NCBI RefSeq assembly: GCF_017873135.1
Contig: NZ_JAGGJV010000004.1
Coordinates: forward strand, 310,001 to 374,000
DNA length: 64,000 bases
DNA from: Rhizobium herbae
Lineage (GTDB): Bacteria > Pseudomonadota > Alphaproteobacteria > Rhizobiales > Rhizobiaceae
Direction of reading: 5' to 3'
Shown here: positions 1 through 8,504 of the stretch, one piece after another
How the letters are laid out: each line of letters begins with the position of its first letter
How positions within the stretch are numbered: position 1 is the stretch's first letter
Program-made: the position numbers and the translations under genes
Notes under the pieces: generated by a model
What the model was told of the DNA's origin: nothing
Database searches by the model: none
Seen by the model: the letters and a program-made list of their open reading frames with translations, nothing else

Positions 1-332
1 ACCTTTGTCAGGCGGGCATCCTCGTCGTCGGCCCGTCGCTCCAGGAATCCCTGCGCTTCCATGCGGCCGATCGTGCGGGTCATCGTCGGAGCCTTGACGC
101 CAAGCTTCATCGCCAGAACGCCGGCCGTCAGGCCATCCGTCTCAGCCAGCGCCAGCATGACGCCGTCCTGCCCGGCATAAAGACCGCTTTCGAGCAGATT
201 GCGCGACAACACAGTCCGCATCGACCGGGCCGCCTGCACCAGCACCGACGCGAGATCCTGCGCGTGGACGGCAACGTCATGCTTCTTCTTGCCTCCCTTG
301 GCTTTCTTTTCGGCCTTGTTCTTCTTTCCCAT
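1..332 (-). CDS. MarR-family transcriptional regulator (partial, runs off left edge)
   Basis: About 110 N-terminal residues are visible. After a Lys-rich N-terminus (MGKKNKAEKKAKGGKKK) comes a winged-helix segment typical of MarR proteins: helix 'SVLVQAARSMRTVLSRNLLESGL', then 'GVMLALAETDGLTAGVLAMKLGV', the recognition helix 'KAPTMTRTIGRMEAQGFLER' and the start of the wing (RRADDEDARLTK). MarR proteins bind as dimers to palindromes and are usually relieved by small phenolic or other ligands. It is divergent from the creatininase-family gene at 428 with a 95-bp shared promoter region, so that gene is a candidate target. The basic N-terminal tail is unusual. The C-terminal dimerisation helices lie outside the window. 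Confidence 0.88.
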   Translation of the reverse strand, partial: MGKKNKAEKKAKGGKKKHDVAVHAQDLASVLVQAARSMRTVLSRNLLESGLYAGQDGVMLALAETDGLTAGVLAMKLGVKAPTMTRTIGRMEAQGFLERRADDEDARLTK

Positions 333-427
333 CGGTCCTCCACCAAATTTCTTGCGCGGCTACCTGTCCACTGTATGACTCGAATAACACAGCCACCGCA
401 AGTACAACCGAAAGGCATAAAAAAAGC

Positions 428-1219
428 ATGACATTCCCGGCACCGCGTTGGAAAGACAATGTTTCCGATCTTCCACCCACCGCCCGGGAAGATTGGATCG
501 CCGTGCTTCCGCTGGGCGCGTATGAACAGCATGGGCCGCACCTGCCTTTCGATACCGATACGCTGATCGCCGAGGGGCTCGTCGCGCGGATCATCGCCCA
601 GATGCCGGCTGCGCTGCCCGCGACTTTCCTGCCAACGGAGCCGGTCGGCTATTCCATCGAACATATGGATGTCGAAGGTACGCAGTCTCTTGATTACGAT
701 GAAGCAGTGCGGCGCTGGCTTGGCATTGCCGAGGATTTGAACGCCAAGGGCATCCGCAAATTCGTGATGCTAAATGCCCATGGTGGCAACGCGCCGCTGA
801 TGACGATCGTCGCAACAGAGGCACGCACACGGTTCAACATGCTGGCGGTCGCCACGAGCTGGACGCGCTTCGGGCAGCCGGATGGCTGGATCTCGCCGGA
901 AGACAAGGCGATCGACATTCACGGCGGCGATATCGAGACGTCGGTGATGCTGGCGATGTATCCGGAGAATGTCGACAGGGGGAAAGCGGTGCGGTTCGGG
1001 TCGCGCCAAACCGAGTTCGCGCATCGTTTCAAACATCTGCGCGCCTACGGCCCGCATGCCTTCGGCTGGAAGATGTCCGACCTGAACGCTAAAGGTGTCG
1101 CCGGTGATGCTTCCGCTGCTACGGCTGAACGGGGCGAGCAATTGGTCGCCCATGCGGTGTCCGGCATCATCGAGTTGCTGGAGGATGTCGCAGCCTTCGA
1201 TCTTTCGATCCTCCGGTAA
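428..1219 (+). CDS. Creatininase/creatinine amidohydrolase-family metalloenzyme
   Basis: 263 residues, full length for the family. Metal-site signatures are present: 'LPLGAYEQHGPHLPFDTDT' near residues 28-46 (E, H and D ligands), 'LNAHGGNAPL' and 'IDIHGGDIETSVML'. The family hydrolyses cyclic amides or related C-N bonds (creatininase, formamide deformylases, mycofactocin MftE) using two Zn or Mn ions. The sequence alone does not tell which substrate is used. It is a single gene, divergent from the MarR regulator, and is followed by the CobW gene after about 135 bp. The start ATG at 428 follows a purine stretch (cataaaaaaagc); no strong Shine-Dalgarno is seen. Confidence 0.88.
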   Translation: MTFPAPRWKDNVSDLPPTAREDWIAVLPLGAYEQHGPHLPFDTDTLIAEGLVARIIAQMPAALPATFLPTEPVGYSIEHMDVEGTQSLDYDEAVRRWLGIAEDLNAKGIRKFVMLNAHGGNAPLMTIVATEARTRFNMLAVATSWTRFGQPDGWISPEDKAIDIHGGDIETSVMLAMYPENVDRGKAVRFGSRQTEFAHRFKHLRAYGPHAFGWKMSDLNAKGVAGDASAATAERGEQLVAHAVSGIIELLEDVAAFDLSILR

Positions 1220-1355
1220 CAACCGGCAATCGCCTCCTGTCCCTGATCCGGAAAAAGCAACATGAAGATCATGCCGGCATTTGCGCTGGCGCTTTCCATC
1301 TCCTATATCAACACCAACCCCATGCCGGAAGGCGTCAAAAATTTCCGAGGCTCCC

Positions 1356-2459
1356 ATGACCGAAGCATCCACAGCTGCCAAGCCCATTCCCGTCACCGTG
1401 CTCACGGGCTATCTCGGCGCCGGCAAGACGACGCTGCTCAACCGCATCCTGACGGAAGCCCACGGCAAGAAATACGCCGTCATCGTCAACGAGTTCGGCG
1501 AGATCGGCATCGACAACGACCTGATCGTCGAATCCGACGAAGAAATCTACGAGATGAACAATGGCTGCGTCTGCTGCACGGTGCGCGGCGACCTGATCCG
1601 CGTCGTCGAAGGCCTGATGCGCCGCCCCGGCCGCTTCGATGCGATCATCGTCGAAACCACCGGCCTTGCCGATCCGGTACCCGTCGCCCAGACCTTTTTC
1701 ATGGACGACGACGTGCGCGCCAAGACCGAGCTCGACGCCGTTATCGCGCTGGTCGATGCCAAGCACCTGCCGCTGCGCCTGAAGGACTCACGCGAGGCCG
1801 AGGACCAGATCGCCTTTGCCGATGTCGTGCTTTTGAACAAGACCGACCTCGTCACGCCGGAAGAGCTGGCGAAGATCGAGGCGACCGTGCGCGCCATCAA
1901 CCCGTCCGCCCGCATCCACCGCACCGAGCGCTCCAACATCGACCTGACCAAAGTCCTCAACCAGGGTGCCTTCAATCTGGAACGGGCGCTGGAAAACGAG
2001 CCGCACTTCCTCGACCACGACGATCACCATGACCATGATCATGCCTGCGGCCCGGACTGCACCCACGATCATCATCACCACGATCACGACCATCACCACC
2101 ATGATCATGATCATCACGGGCACGACCACCATCACCACGATCACGCCCCCTCGCCGATCCATGACGTGACGGTGCAATCCGTTTCGCTGCGCGGCGGCGA
2201 GATGAACCCGGACCGCTTCTTCCCGTGGATCCAGAAGATCACCCAGACGGAAGGCCCGAATATCCTGCGGCTCAAGGGCATCATTGCCTTCAAGGGCGAC
2301 GCCGACCGTTATGTCGTCCAGGGCGTTCACATGATCATCGAAGGCGATCACCAGCGCGCCTGGAAGGATGGCGAGAAGCGCGAAAGCCGCCTCGTCTTCA
2401 TCGGCCGCGAATTGGACAAGGAAAAGCTGGAGCGCACTTTCAACGCCTGCGCGGCTTGA
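1356..2459 (+). CDS. CobW/ZNG1-family metal GTPase with His-rich loop
   Basis: 367 residues. Walker A '[12 protein letters not shown]' is at residues 18-29, the metal-binding CxCC motif (C71-V-C-C74, 'NNGCVCC') follows, and 'ETTGLADP' and 'LNKTDL' (the NKxD guanine motif) complete a G3E P-loop GTPase. A very His/Asp-rich stretch covers about residues 221-264, then the CobW C-terminal domain. Family members are metallochaperones that insert zinc (ZNG1/YeiR/YciC) or serve cobalt in cobalamin synthesis; the absence of cob genes here favours zinc. I chose ATG 1356 because a GAGG sits just upstream and the P-loop then lies at the normal distance; an in-frame start at 1281 would add 25 residues of low plausibility. 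It is the first gene of a tight three-gene run with 2460 and 3095. Confidence 0.93.
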   Translation: MTEASTAAKPIPVTVLTGYLGAGKTTLLNRILTEAHGKKYAVIVNEFGEIGIDNDLIVESDEEIYEMNNGCVCCTVRGDLIRVVEGLMRRPGRFDAIIVETTGLADPVPVAQTFFMDDDVRAKTELDAVIALVDAKHLPLRLKDSREAEDQIAFADVVLLNKTDLVTPEELAKIEATVRAINPSARIHRTERSNIDLTKVLNQGAFNLERALENEPHFLDHDDHHDHDHACGPDCTHDHHHHDHDHHHHDHDHHGHDHHHHDHAPSPIHDVTVQSVSLRGGEMNPDRFFPWIQKITQTEGPNILRLKGIIAFKGDADRYVVQGVHMIIEGDHQRAWKDGEKRESRLVFIGRELDKEKLERTFNACAA

Positions 2460-3095
2460 ATGGCGACACCGCTTCAGGATCTAAGAGGATTCGAACTGGA
2501 GATCGGTGACGTTCTTCGGCTGCCCGAAAACTATGATCTTGGACCGGGCTCGGGGCCCGTCGATCTGCTCGTCTTCGACCCACCCGATGATGATTGCGGC
2601 CCCGGTCTTATGGTTGTCTCAGGTCACAAGTCCGGCCAGACGTTCTGCATTTTTCCGAGCGAGAGCCGAAGCGAGCATGGCGGCCTGTCCGCGGGCTGGC
2701 TGCTGGAAAACTGGGACCAGTGGTTCCGGTTTTCCTCTGTTGATCAGCCAATGCCGGCTGATGGCGCCAGCGTTATCTCTTCGTACAGCCTCCTCGATGA
2801 AGAGGAGCCGTATGATCCAAATCAAGCGCTGGAAAATGCGCGCGATAGAATGATACAACCACGCCCGGCGGAAATCCGTATCCTCTTGGCCCAGCCAGCG
2901 GGGCATTTCATCGAGATGACCGCGATCGCGCCGGATATCGACCTCGGCCGTGAACGCATTCTGGTTTCATGGCTGCCCTACCAAGAGGACGGATTTGAGT
3001 TGATGACCCTGTATTTCAATGCAAAGAGCTGGAAGACAAACCTGAGCTTCCATTCGGAACATTGGAAAGCCATATCAAAAGAAGAGCCTGCCTGA
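2460..3095 (+). CDS. Unknown soluble protein between cobW-like and WD40 genes
   Basis: 211 residues, starting with ATG immediately after the TGA of the CobW gene and ending in TGATG shared with the WD40 gene, so it looks translationally coupled to both. No signal peptide, membrane segment or catalytic motif is seen. The protein is acidic and rich in aromatic residues (GWLLENWDQWFRF, HWKAISKEEPA) with alternating hydrophobic segments suggestive of a beta-rich fold. In overall look it resembles the SMI1/immunity-like class of small soluble proteins, but I cannot assign a family. Codon use looks less GC-biased than that of its neighbours. Its insertion between two genes that I would expect to be adjacent makes it a possible late arrival. 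Confidence 0.75.
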   Translation: MATPLQDLRGFELEIGDVLRLPENYDLGPGSGPVDLLVFDPPDDDCGPGLMVVSGHKSGQTFCIFPSESRSEHGGLSAGWLLENWDQWFRFSSVDQPMPADGASVISSYSLLDEEEPYDPNQALENARDRMIQPRPAEIRILLAQPAGHFIEMTAIAPDIDLGRERILVSWLPYQEDGFELMTLYFNAKSWKTNLSFHSEHWKAISKEEPA

Positions 3096-4084
3096 TGCCC
3101 ACAGTTGCCCCCCTTGATCTCGAAGGCCATGTCGCCGGCGTGGCCTTTCTCGGCGACGTGCCGTTTTTCGCCGAATCCTCCGGCCTCATCCATCGCCTCG
3201 ATCATGGTCACAAGACCGTGGAAGCGCATGAAGGTCTGCTGTCGTGCATTCGCGACGACGCGACCGAGACGCTGCTGACCGGCGGTGAGGACGGCAAGGT
3301 GCTGCGTATTCGGGCGGATGGCACGGCGAGCGAAATCGCCAATGTGCCCCGCAAATGGATTTCTCAGGTCGCCGCCGGGCCGCAAGGTGCGGTCGCCTAT
3401 GCCTATGGCAAGACGGCGCATGTCAGGCTGGCGGACGGCACCGTCAAGGATTTCACCGAGGAGCGCACGGTCGAAGGCATCGCCTTTGCGCCGAAGGGCC
3501 TGCGGATTGCTGTTGCCCGCTATAACGGCGTGTCGCTGCATTGGGTGGGAATCGCCGGTCAGCCGGTCGATCTCGAATGGAAGGGCGCGCATACTGGCGT
3601 GACCTTCTCGCCCGACGGACGCTTCGTTGTCACCTCGATGCAGGAAAACGCACTGCACGGCTGGAAGCTCGACACCAAACCCGGCGCCGAGACGCGGCAT
3701 ATGCGCATGACCGGCTATCCGGCCAAGATCAAGTCCGTTTCCTGGTCGGCCAAGGGCAAATGGCTCGCATCATCCGGCGCGCCTGCCGCGATCGTCTGGC
3801 CGTTCCAGGCCAAGGACGGCCCGATGGGCAAGGCGCCGCTTGAGCTCGGCACCCGCGCCAACATCATGGTGACGCAGGTCTGCTGCCATCCGGCCGAGGA
3901 GATCGCGGCAATCGGCTATGCCGACGGCATGATCATGGTAGTCCGCTTTACCGACAGCAAGGAAGTCCTCCTTCGCCGCCCCGGCAAGGGGGCGATCACC
4001 GCCATGGCCTGGAACAAGACCGGCCGCCAGCTGGCCTTCGGCAGTGAAGCCGGCGACAGCGGCGTGGTCGATATCGCGGGCTGA
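3095..4084 (+). CDS. WD40-repeat beta-propeller protein
   Basis: 329 residues. ATG 3095 overlaps the preceding TGA by one base (TGATG), indicating coupling. Repeating blades can be followed: 'GHVAGVAFLGDVPFFAESSG', 'LLTGGEDGKVLRI', 'GAHTGVTFSPDGRFVVTSMQENALHGWKL', 'KSVSWSAKGKWLASSG', 'ITAMAWNKTGRQLAFGSEAGDSGVVDI', consistent with about seven short blades filling the protein. No signal peptide, so cytoplasmic. Such propellers serve as protein-interaction platforms. A WD40 gene following a CobW-type GTPase is a recurring arrangement in Rhizobiales to my knowledge, so a role as partner of the metallochaperone is a reasonable inference. Confidence 0.9.
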   Translation: MPTVAPLDLEGHVAGVAFLGDVPFFAESSGLIHRLDHGHKTVEAHEGLLSCIRDDATETLLTGGEDGKVLRIRADGTASEIANVPRKWISQVAAGPQGAVAYAYGKTAHVRLADGTVKDFTEERTVEGIAFAPKGLRIAVARYNGVSLHWVGIAGQPVDLEWKGAHTGVTFSPDGRFVVTSMQENALHGWKLDTKPGAETRHMRMTGYPAKIKSVSWSAKGKWLASSGAPAAIVWPFQAKDGPMGKAPLELGTRANIMVTQVCCHPAEEIAAIGYADGMIMVVRFTDSKEVLLRRPGKGAITAMAWNKTGRQLAFGSEAGDSGVVDIAG

Positions 4085-4093
4085 TGTCCATTG

Positions 4094-4125
4094 CATGTGT
4101 GGCGCGGATCAGTGCACCACACATG
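4094..4125. terminator. Hairpin between convergent WD40 and glyoxalase-superfamily genes
   Basis: CATGTGTGG at 4094-4102 and CCACACATG at 4117-4125 form a perfect 9-bp stem, 9 nt past the WD40 stop and 12 nt past the end of the convergent gene at 4138. There is no U-tract on either side, so it may be a Rho-assisted or weak bidirectional terminator. Confidence 0.45.
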
Positions 4126-4137
4126 TCCCGCACCGGC

Positions 4138-4581
4138 TCACCACATCAATTCCACCTGCGGCCGTCCGTTCGAGGTTTTCTCGACCGTCCGGCCGGTTTC
4201 GTCGATCGTGCACTGGACCCGCTTTCGGAAGGCCGAGAAGCTATCGAAAGTCACGACATCCACGGGCTCGTCGAAATCCAGTATCAGCCGGTAACGCCCA
4301 GGTTGGGCGGTGATGGCCTGGACACCGAGGATTTTCGCCTCGAACGGCTGGCCGAGATAGTGGCCCCTGACGCGCGAGCCGAGCATCCATGGATTGAGCG
4401 GCGGCCGGTTGCCGACCATCGCATGCAGCGTGTTCCAGTCGCGAAAACCGTATTGCGCGGCCAGAAGCTCCAGCGATTTCGAGTGGGTGATGTCCCGGCC
4501 GTCAACAGCCAAACCGGCGCGCAACCGCTTCGCCTGGTCTTTCAGGGCATCGAGTGAGGGTAGCGGGACCGATCCGCGCAT
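4138..4581 (-). CDS. Glyoxalase-superfamily-type protein of unknown function
   Basis: 147 residues. The N-terminal half, 'LDALKDQAKRLRAGLAVDGRDITHSKSLELLAAQYGFRDWNTLHAM', is a helical segment I know from proteins that databases label 'glyoxalase superfamily protein' in Rhizobiales. The C-terminal half 'LGSRVRGHYLGQPFEAKILGV...' through 'VDVVTFDSFSAFRKRVQCTID' is beta-rich. No classic metal ligands of glyoxalase I are evident, so the enzymatic label is weak. ATG 4581 was preferred over an upstream start at 4650 because the conserved block begins shortly after it. Monocistronic. Confidence 0.75.
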   Translation of the reverse strand: MRGSVPLPSLDALKDQAKRLRAGLAVDGRDITHSKSLELLAAQYGFRDWNTLHAMVGNRPPLNPWMLGSRVRGHYLGQPFEAKILGVQAITAQPGRYRLILDFDEPVDVVTFDSFSAFRKRVQCTIDETGRTVEKTSNGRPQVELMW

Positions 4582-4885
4582 CTTCAAGTCTCCAACATGG
4601 AGCGTGCAGTCATTCGGAGGGAGCCCGCCTTGCCACCGTTCGCACGCCATATGATGGACGACCGAAAATGGGAACGAGAGACTTCACCAAAAGCTTGAAG
4701 CTTGCGGACGGCCGGGGCTCTCACCCGTTGCCGCGGCGTGTAATTCATTATGTGAGCCGTGTCAAATATCGCCTACAATAAGAAACGGTGGACGATACCG
4801 TTTCGATATCATCCACCGTCAGTCGTGTCAGATATTTTTGGCCGCAGGGAGAGGCGGGGCTACACCTCTCCCTGCGCCTCAAGTG
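4582..4885. other. Intergenic stretch with two long hairpins
   Basis: No gene is supported here. It carries an imperfect hairpin at 4785-4819 (13-nt arms ACGGTGGACGATA / TATCATCCACCGT, one mismatch) and a perfect 12-bp stem at 4843-4876 (CGCAGGGAGAGG / CCTCTCCCTGCG), 10 nt beyond the end of the small secreted protein gene. The second is its likely terminator, although the U-tract is missing. Confidence 0.55.
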
Positions 4886-5194
4886 TCAACGGCGCTTCTT
4901 GCCGCCGCCACCAGAGAGGATACCGAGGCCGAGGTCCAGATCGGTACCATTGCCCGACAGGATTCCGCTCAGGACGCTGACACCATTGCCGTTCAGCGCG
5001 TTGTTGAGGATGTTGTTGCCGGAGAGAACGTCACCGACGCCCACGGCCGGCGCAATGACGATACCGCCATTGGCGATGCCGTTGTTCTTGCCATTGAAGA
5101 GGTTGAGCGACAGGCCACCGGCAGAAGCCGGCGAAACCGTTGCTGCGACAGCTGCGAGAGAGACGAATGCGATGAATGCGGACTTGAAGCTCAT
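4886..5194 (-). CDS. Small secreted Gly/Asn-rich protein
   Basis: 102 residues. ATG 5194 was chosen because GGAGG lies 7 nt upstream and it gives a clean signal peptide (MSFKSAFIAFVSLAAVAATVSPASA, cleavage after ASA near residue 25). The mature part is low-complexity, with repeated Leu-Ser-Gly-Asn and Asn-Gly elements (LFNGKNNGIANGG, VLSGNNILNNALNGNG, SVLSGILSGNG, LDLGLGILSGGGG) and ends GGGGKKRR. It has no cysteine and no catalytic motif. The pattern of short hydrophobic/Gly/Asn repeats resembles self-assembling or surface-associated small proteins, but this is inference. It is divergent from the outer-membrane barrel gene across an AT-rich 263-bp region. Confidence 0.82.
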   Translation of the reverse strand: MSFKSAFIAFVSLAAVAATVSPASAGGLSLNLFNGKNNGIANGGIVIAPAVGVGDVLSGNNILNNALNGNGVSVLSGILSGNGTDLDLGLGILSGGGGKKRR

Positions 5195-5457
5195 GGTGTT
5201 ACCTCCGTTGGATGTGCATCCCTTGTGCACAACCAGAAGGATATGCCTGAAATCAAAACACTCAAGCGAAGATGATATTCATCATAAATTGTTAACCATA
5301 ATAAATACAACTTTAAGATTTTCTCTCATAGGGCGAATAACTAGACATATGCATTCTTTTACGCGCACATGACTATAGGCCGCCAGCAACCCTAGGAGTT
5401 ATTTAACCATCTAAATGCAGACTGCCCTTAAGAAACCTTGCGTTGAGGAAACGGCGG

Positions 5458-6624
5458 ATGCGCCTATTGCTGATCATTGCGGTGTCTATGGCAATCGTGC
5501 CTTTGGCATCGGTGGCGCATAGCGAACCAACCATCGAATATTGGACCAAGCAGGGATATTCGAGCAATCTTTTGGAGAGTCCGGAACCACTTTCTGGCCC
5601 ATTCTGGGAGGGATCCCTCAAATTGAAGGGGACGATCGGTCAAGACGGTGCAAAGCTCAGCTATGGAATATATCAGAAGGAGCTGCGGACCGGTGCCTAT
5701 CGGTTCGGTGACACGCACGAAACCGGATTCAACCTGGGATATGCACAGCAACTCGGAAAAGATACAGTGCTGGAGTTGGAGACGTCCTATATCCGCAACA
5801 GCTCCGGAGACGTCTTCCTGCAACTTCCGGGAAACATCATCGGATACCGGGCCGTCGACAGCGCCGTTCAGGCCGGCGGCAAGATTACAACCACTGCGTT
5901 TGGTGGCAAGACGGCTTTCACAGCAAAGATAGCCGAGTTGCGCAAAGGCGACGCGCACTTCACGATCGACCTTTTGAAGCCGGCAAAACTGGATCCGGAC
6001 GTCGGGCTTTTGACACTTGGTGTCAACCACTACGCCTCGGCAAAGGGCGGCGAACTGTGTTTTTGTCTCGAGTATAACCAATCGATGATCAACAAGGACG
6101 AACAGGCCATCTACTCCCGCTTTCCGGCATCGACTTTGCGCGGCTCCCTCGCCTATGGCAAAGAATTCGGCGCTGGCCTGTCACTGATCGCAGAAGCTGG
6201 CATTATCGTGCTCTCAAGCGACGACCTCAGTCACGGCAACCGGCAAAGCAGACCCTATCTGCGCGGGGAAGCCAAATGGACAACCTTCGCCGACCTCGAA
6301 TTCGCCGCCGCCTACAAACATGACATCGCCATTGGCGATATCGACGATGCGCTGGCGGAAATCGTCGACAGCTACAAGATCTCGGTGTCGCGCCAGCTCA
6401 ATCCGTGGGCGAAAATCACGCTCGCGTATAGTCGAACCGAAAGCGAATATATCTATTATGTTTACGACCGCACAACGAGGAACGTGTCGGCGAAGCTGAC
6501 GCTCGGACAGGAAAAATCACCGCAATTCGAAATCGGCTATGCCCATGTCAAACAGACGGAGGCAGACCCGAGCGCAAACTACAAGGGCAGCGAGATCACC
6601 GCGCGCGTCAGCGGTTCCTTCTGA
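5458..6624 (+). CDS. Outer-membrane beta-barrel protein of unknown type
   Basis: 388 residues. Signal peptide MRLLLIIAVSMAIVPLASVAHS, then many amphipathic strands ('GSLKLKGTIGQDGAKLSYGIYQK', 'ETGFNLGYAQQLGKDTVLELETSYI', 'SLAYGKEFGAGLSLIAEAGIIV', 'PYLRGEAKWTTFADLEFAAAYKHDI', 'YKISVSRQLNPWAKITLAYSRTES', 'NVSAKLTLGQEKSPQFEIGYAHVKQ', 'SEITARVSGSF') ending in the C-terminal Phe typical of BAM substrates. ATG 5458 follows GAGGA; an in-frame TTG at 5443 is possible but lies before the Shine-Dalgarno. About 12-16 strands fit. It contains a CFC pair near residues 201-203. I cannot name a family. The upstream region is AT-rich. Confidence 0.82.
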   Translation: MRLLLIIAVSMAIVPLASVAHSEPTIEYWTKQGYSSNLLESPEPLSGPFWEGSLKLKGTIGQDGAKLSYGIYQKELRTGAYRFGDTHETGFNLGYAQQLGKDTVLELETSYIRNSSGDVFLQLPGNIIGYRAVDSAVQAGGKITTTAFGGKTAFTAKIAELRKGDAHFTIDLLKPAKLDPDVGLLTLGVNHYASAKGGELCFCLEYNQSMINKDEQAIYSRFPASTLRGSLAYGKEFGAGLSLIAEAGIIVLSSDDLSHGNRQSRPYLRGEAKWTTFADLEFAAAYKHDIAIGDIDDALAEIVDSYKISVSRQLNPWAKITLAYSRTESEYIYYVYDRTTRNVSAKLTLGQEKSPQFEIGYAHVKQTEADPSANYKGSEITARVSGSF

Positions 6625-6663
6625 ACAGGGATGCCATGCCCTGAAGACACGGCACCCCCATTA

Positions 6664-7254
6664 TCAAGCAGCGCGCCGCAAACGCGGCATGGCGAGCTTG
6701 CGACCGCTGCCGACCAGCATGCCGGCAGCGCCGTCCAGCCAGCCCTCTTTCAATTCCAGCGCCAGGAAGCGGTCACGCTCGAACGGACCGGGCATCACCA
6801 GATGGCGCGCCTTGGCGGCAAAGAAACCGAAACGCTCGTAATAAGGTGCATCGCCGACCAGCAGGATGGCGCCGTGGCCACGGCTCTTTGCCTCACCGAT
6901 GGCCGCGCGCATCAACGCACCGCCGATACCCCTGCCCTCATGGTGGCCATCGACAGCCAGCGGTCCAAGCATCAGGGCTTCGATCGGCACACCGTCGCGG
7001 CTAACGCCGGCTTCGACATTCCACAGGCGCACCGTGCCGATGACATGACCATCCGCATCGCGGGCAACCAGAGCCAGGCCTTCGGCCGGTACGCGGCCGC
7101 GGCGCAGCGTCTCGGACGACTTGCGGCGGCGGTTCGGGCCCATGGCACGGTCAAGCAGGTTTTCACGCGCGACGACGTCGCCCGGATTTTCGGTGTCGAT
7201 GGTGAAAGCATTCTGCGCAAAGAAGGCGCGAACAGAATCAAGAACAGCGGCCAT
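6664..7254 (-). CDS. GNAT-family N-acetyltransferase (YhbS-like)
   Basis: 196 residues. GNAT landmarks: 'LGPLAVDGHHEGRGIGGALMRAAIGEAKSRGHGAILLVGDAPYYERFGF', containing the acetyl-CoA pyrophosphate loop (Q/H-x-x-G-R-G-I-G) and the 'YYERFGF' motif of the YhbS subgroup. It transfers acetyl from acetyl-CoA to an unidentified amine. Monocistronic, in the same direction as the decarboxylase gene upstream of it, from which it is separated by a hairpin at 7313-7336. Confidence 0.9.
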   Translation of the reverse strand: MAAVLDSVRAFFAQNAFTIDTENPGDVVARENLLDRAMGPNRRRKSSETLRRGRVPAEGLALVARDADGHVIGTVRLWNVEAGVSRDGVPIEALMLGPLAVDGHHEGRGIGGALMRAAIGEAKSRGHGAILLVGDAPYYERFGFFAAKARHLVMPGPFERDRFLALELKEGWLDGAAGMLVGSGRKLAMPRLRRAA

Positions 7255-7312
7255 TTTGGCCTCCCGTACCCAATACCGTGATAAGCGGCGGTTATAACGA
7301 ATTGTGAATTGG

Positions 7313-7336
7313 CTGCTCCGGTTTAACCCGGAGCAG
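7313..7336 (-). terminator. Hairpin downstream of the ornithine decarboxylase gene
   Basis: CTGCTCCG at 7317 region and CGGAGCAG form an 8-bp stem around GTTTAACC, about 20 nt past the decarboxylase stop. It has no U-tract, so termination efficiency is uncertain. Confidence 0.5.
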
Positions 7337-7355
7337 ACTTGTCAGATAACGCCAA

Positions 7356-8489
7356 TCAGATGACGTAAGACTTCAGCGGGTCGAAACCGTTGAAGGCGAC
7401 GGCCGAATAGGTCGTCGTGTAGGCGCCGGTGCCTTCGATCAGAACCTCGTCGCCGATCGTCAGCGTGACCGGCAGCGGATACATGTTCTTCTCGTACATC
7501 ACATCGGCCGAATCGCAGGTCGGGCCAGCCAGAACGCAAGGCTCCATTTCGTCGGCGTCATGGATGGTGCGGATCGGATAACGGATCGCCTCGTCCATGG
7601 TTTCGGCGAGACCGCCGAACTTGCCGATGTCGAGAAACACCCAGCGGTGGTTATCGTTGTCCGACTTCTTCGAGATCAGGACGACTTCCGCCTTGATCAC
7701 GCCGGCATTGCCGACCATGCCGCGGCCCGGCTCGATGATGGTCTCCGGAATGTTGTTGCCGAAGTGCTTGCGCAGCGACGAGAAGATCGCCTTGCCATAG
7801 GCTTCCGCCGACGGCACGTCGCGCAGGTACTTGGTCGGAAAACCACCGCCCATGTTGACCATCTTCAGCTCGATGCCCTGCTTGGCCAGCTGCACGAAGA
7901 CGCGCTTGGCATCGGCAAGAGCCGAATCCCAGGCATCGACCTTGGTCATCTGCGAACCGACATGGAACGAGACGCCGTGCGAAACGAGACCGAGCTGATG
8001 CGCGTAGACGAGAACGTCGACGGCCATCTGCGGCACGCAGCCGAACTTGCGCGACAGCGGCCATTCGGCGCCTTCGCCATCGGTCAAAACACGGCAGAAT
8101 ACGCGGGCGCCGGGAGCGGCACGAGAAATCTTTTCGACTTCCTCATGGCTGTCGACGGCAAACAGCGAGACGCCGAGCGCATGCGCCTTGGCAATGTCAC
8201 GTTCCTTCTTGATCGTGTTGCCGAAGGAGATGCGCGAAGCGGTCGCACCGGCGTCGAGCGCCATTTCGATTTCGGCCACGCCGGCGCAATCGAAGTTGGA
8301 GCCCATCGAGGCGAGCAGGCGCAGGATTTCCGGCGACGGGTTTGCCTTGACGGCATAGTAGATCGAGCTGTCCGGCAGGGCGTGACGGAAAGCCTTGAAA
8401 TTGTCGCGCACGACATCGAGGTCAACCACAAGGCATGGGCCTTCGGGACGTCGGGTGTTCAAAAAGTCGATGATGCGTGCAGTCGTCAT
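7356..8489 (-). CDS. odc2: Lysine/ornithine decarboxylase (fold III, PLP)
   Basis: 377 residues, the length of the rhizobial biosynthetic lysine/ornithine decarboxylase Odc2. PLP lysine K48 lies in 'YYAVKANP'; the glycine loop 'NMGGGFP', 'EPGRGMVGNAG' for phosphate binding, and the active-site cysteine C325 in 'GPTCDSADV' are all present. It makes putrescine (and possibly cadaverine), the entry to homospermidine synthesis in rhizobia. ATG 8489 fits the family N-terminus (MTTARIIDFLN); longer in-frame starts would run into the structured leader. Regulation probably acts through that leader RNA (8505-8790). Whether lysine is also a substrate cannot be read from the sequence. Confidence 0.95.
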   Translation of the reverse strand: MTTARIIDFLNTRRPEGPCLVVDLDVVRDNFKAFRHALPDSSIYYAVKANPSPEILRLLASMGSNFDCAGVAEIEMALDAGATASRISFGNTIKKERDIAKAHALGVSLFAVDSHEEVEKISRAAPGARVFCRVLTDGEGAEWPLSRKFGCVPQMAVDVLVYAHQLGLVSHGVSFHVGSQMTKVDAWDSALADAKRVFVQLAKQGIELKMVNMGGGFPTKYLRDVPSAEAYGKAIFSSLRKHFGNNIPETIIEPGRGMVGNAGVIKAEVVLISKKSDNDNHRWVFLDIGKFGGLAETMDEAIRYPIRTIHDADEMEPCVLAGPTCDSADVMYEKNMYPLPVTLTIGDEVLIEGTGAYTTTYSAVAFNGFDPLKSYVI

Positions 8490-8504
8490 GGTTCTATCCC
8501 CAAT

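Noticed and set aside
1281..1355. N-terminal extension of the CobW protein
   Set aside because: The in-frame upstream start would add 25 residues of low-quality sequence; the ribosome site and P-loop position favour 1356.
1220..1355. Zur operator before the CobW gene
   Set aside because: No AT-rich Zur-type palindrome is present in the spacer.
1788..2351. Long minus-strand frame opposite the His-rich CobW region (Val/Met/Ile-rich product)
   Set aside because: It is the antisense of CAC/CAT histidine codons; no start signal or family.
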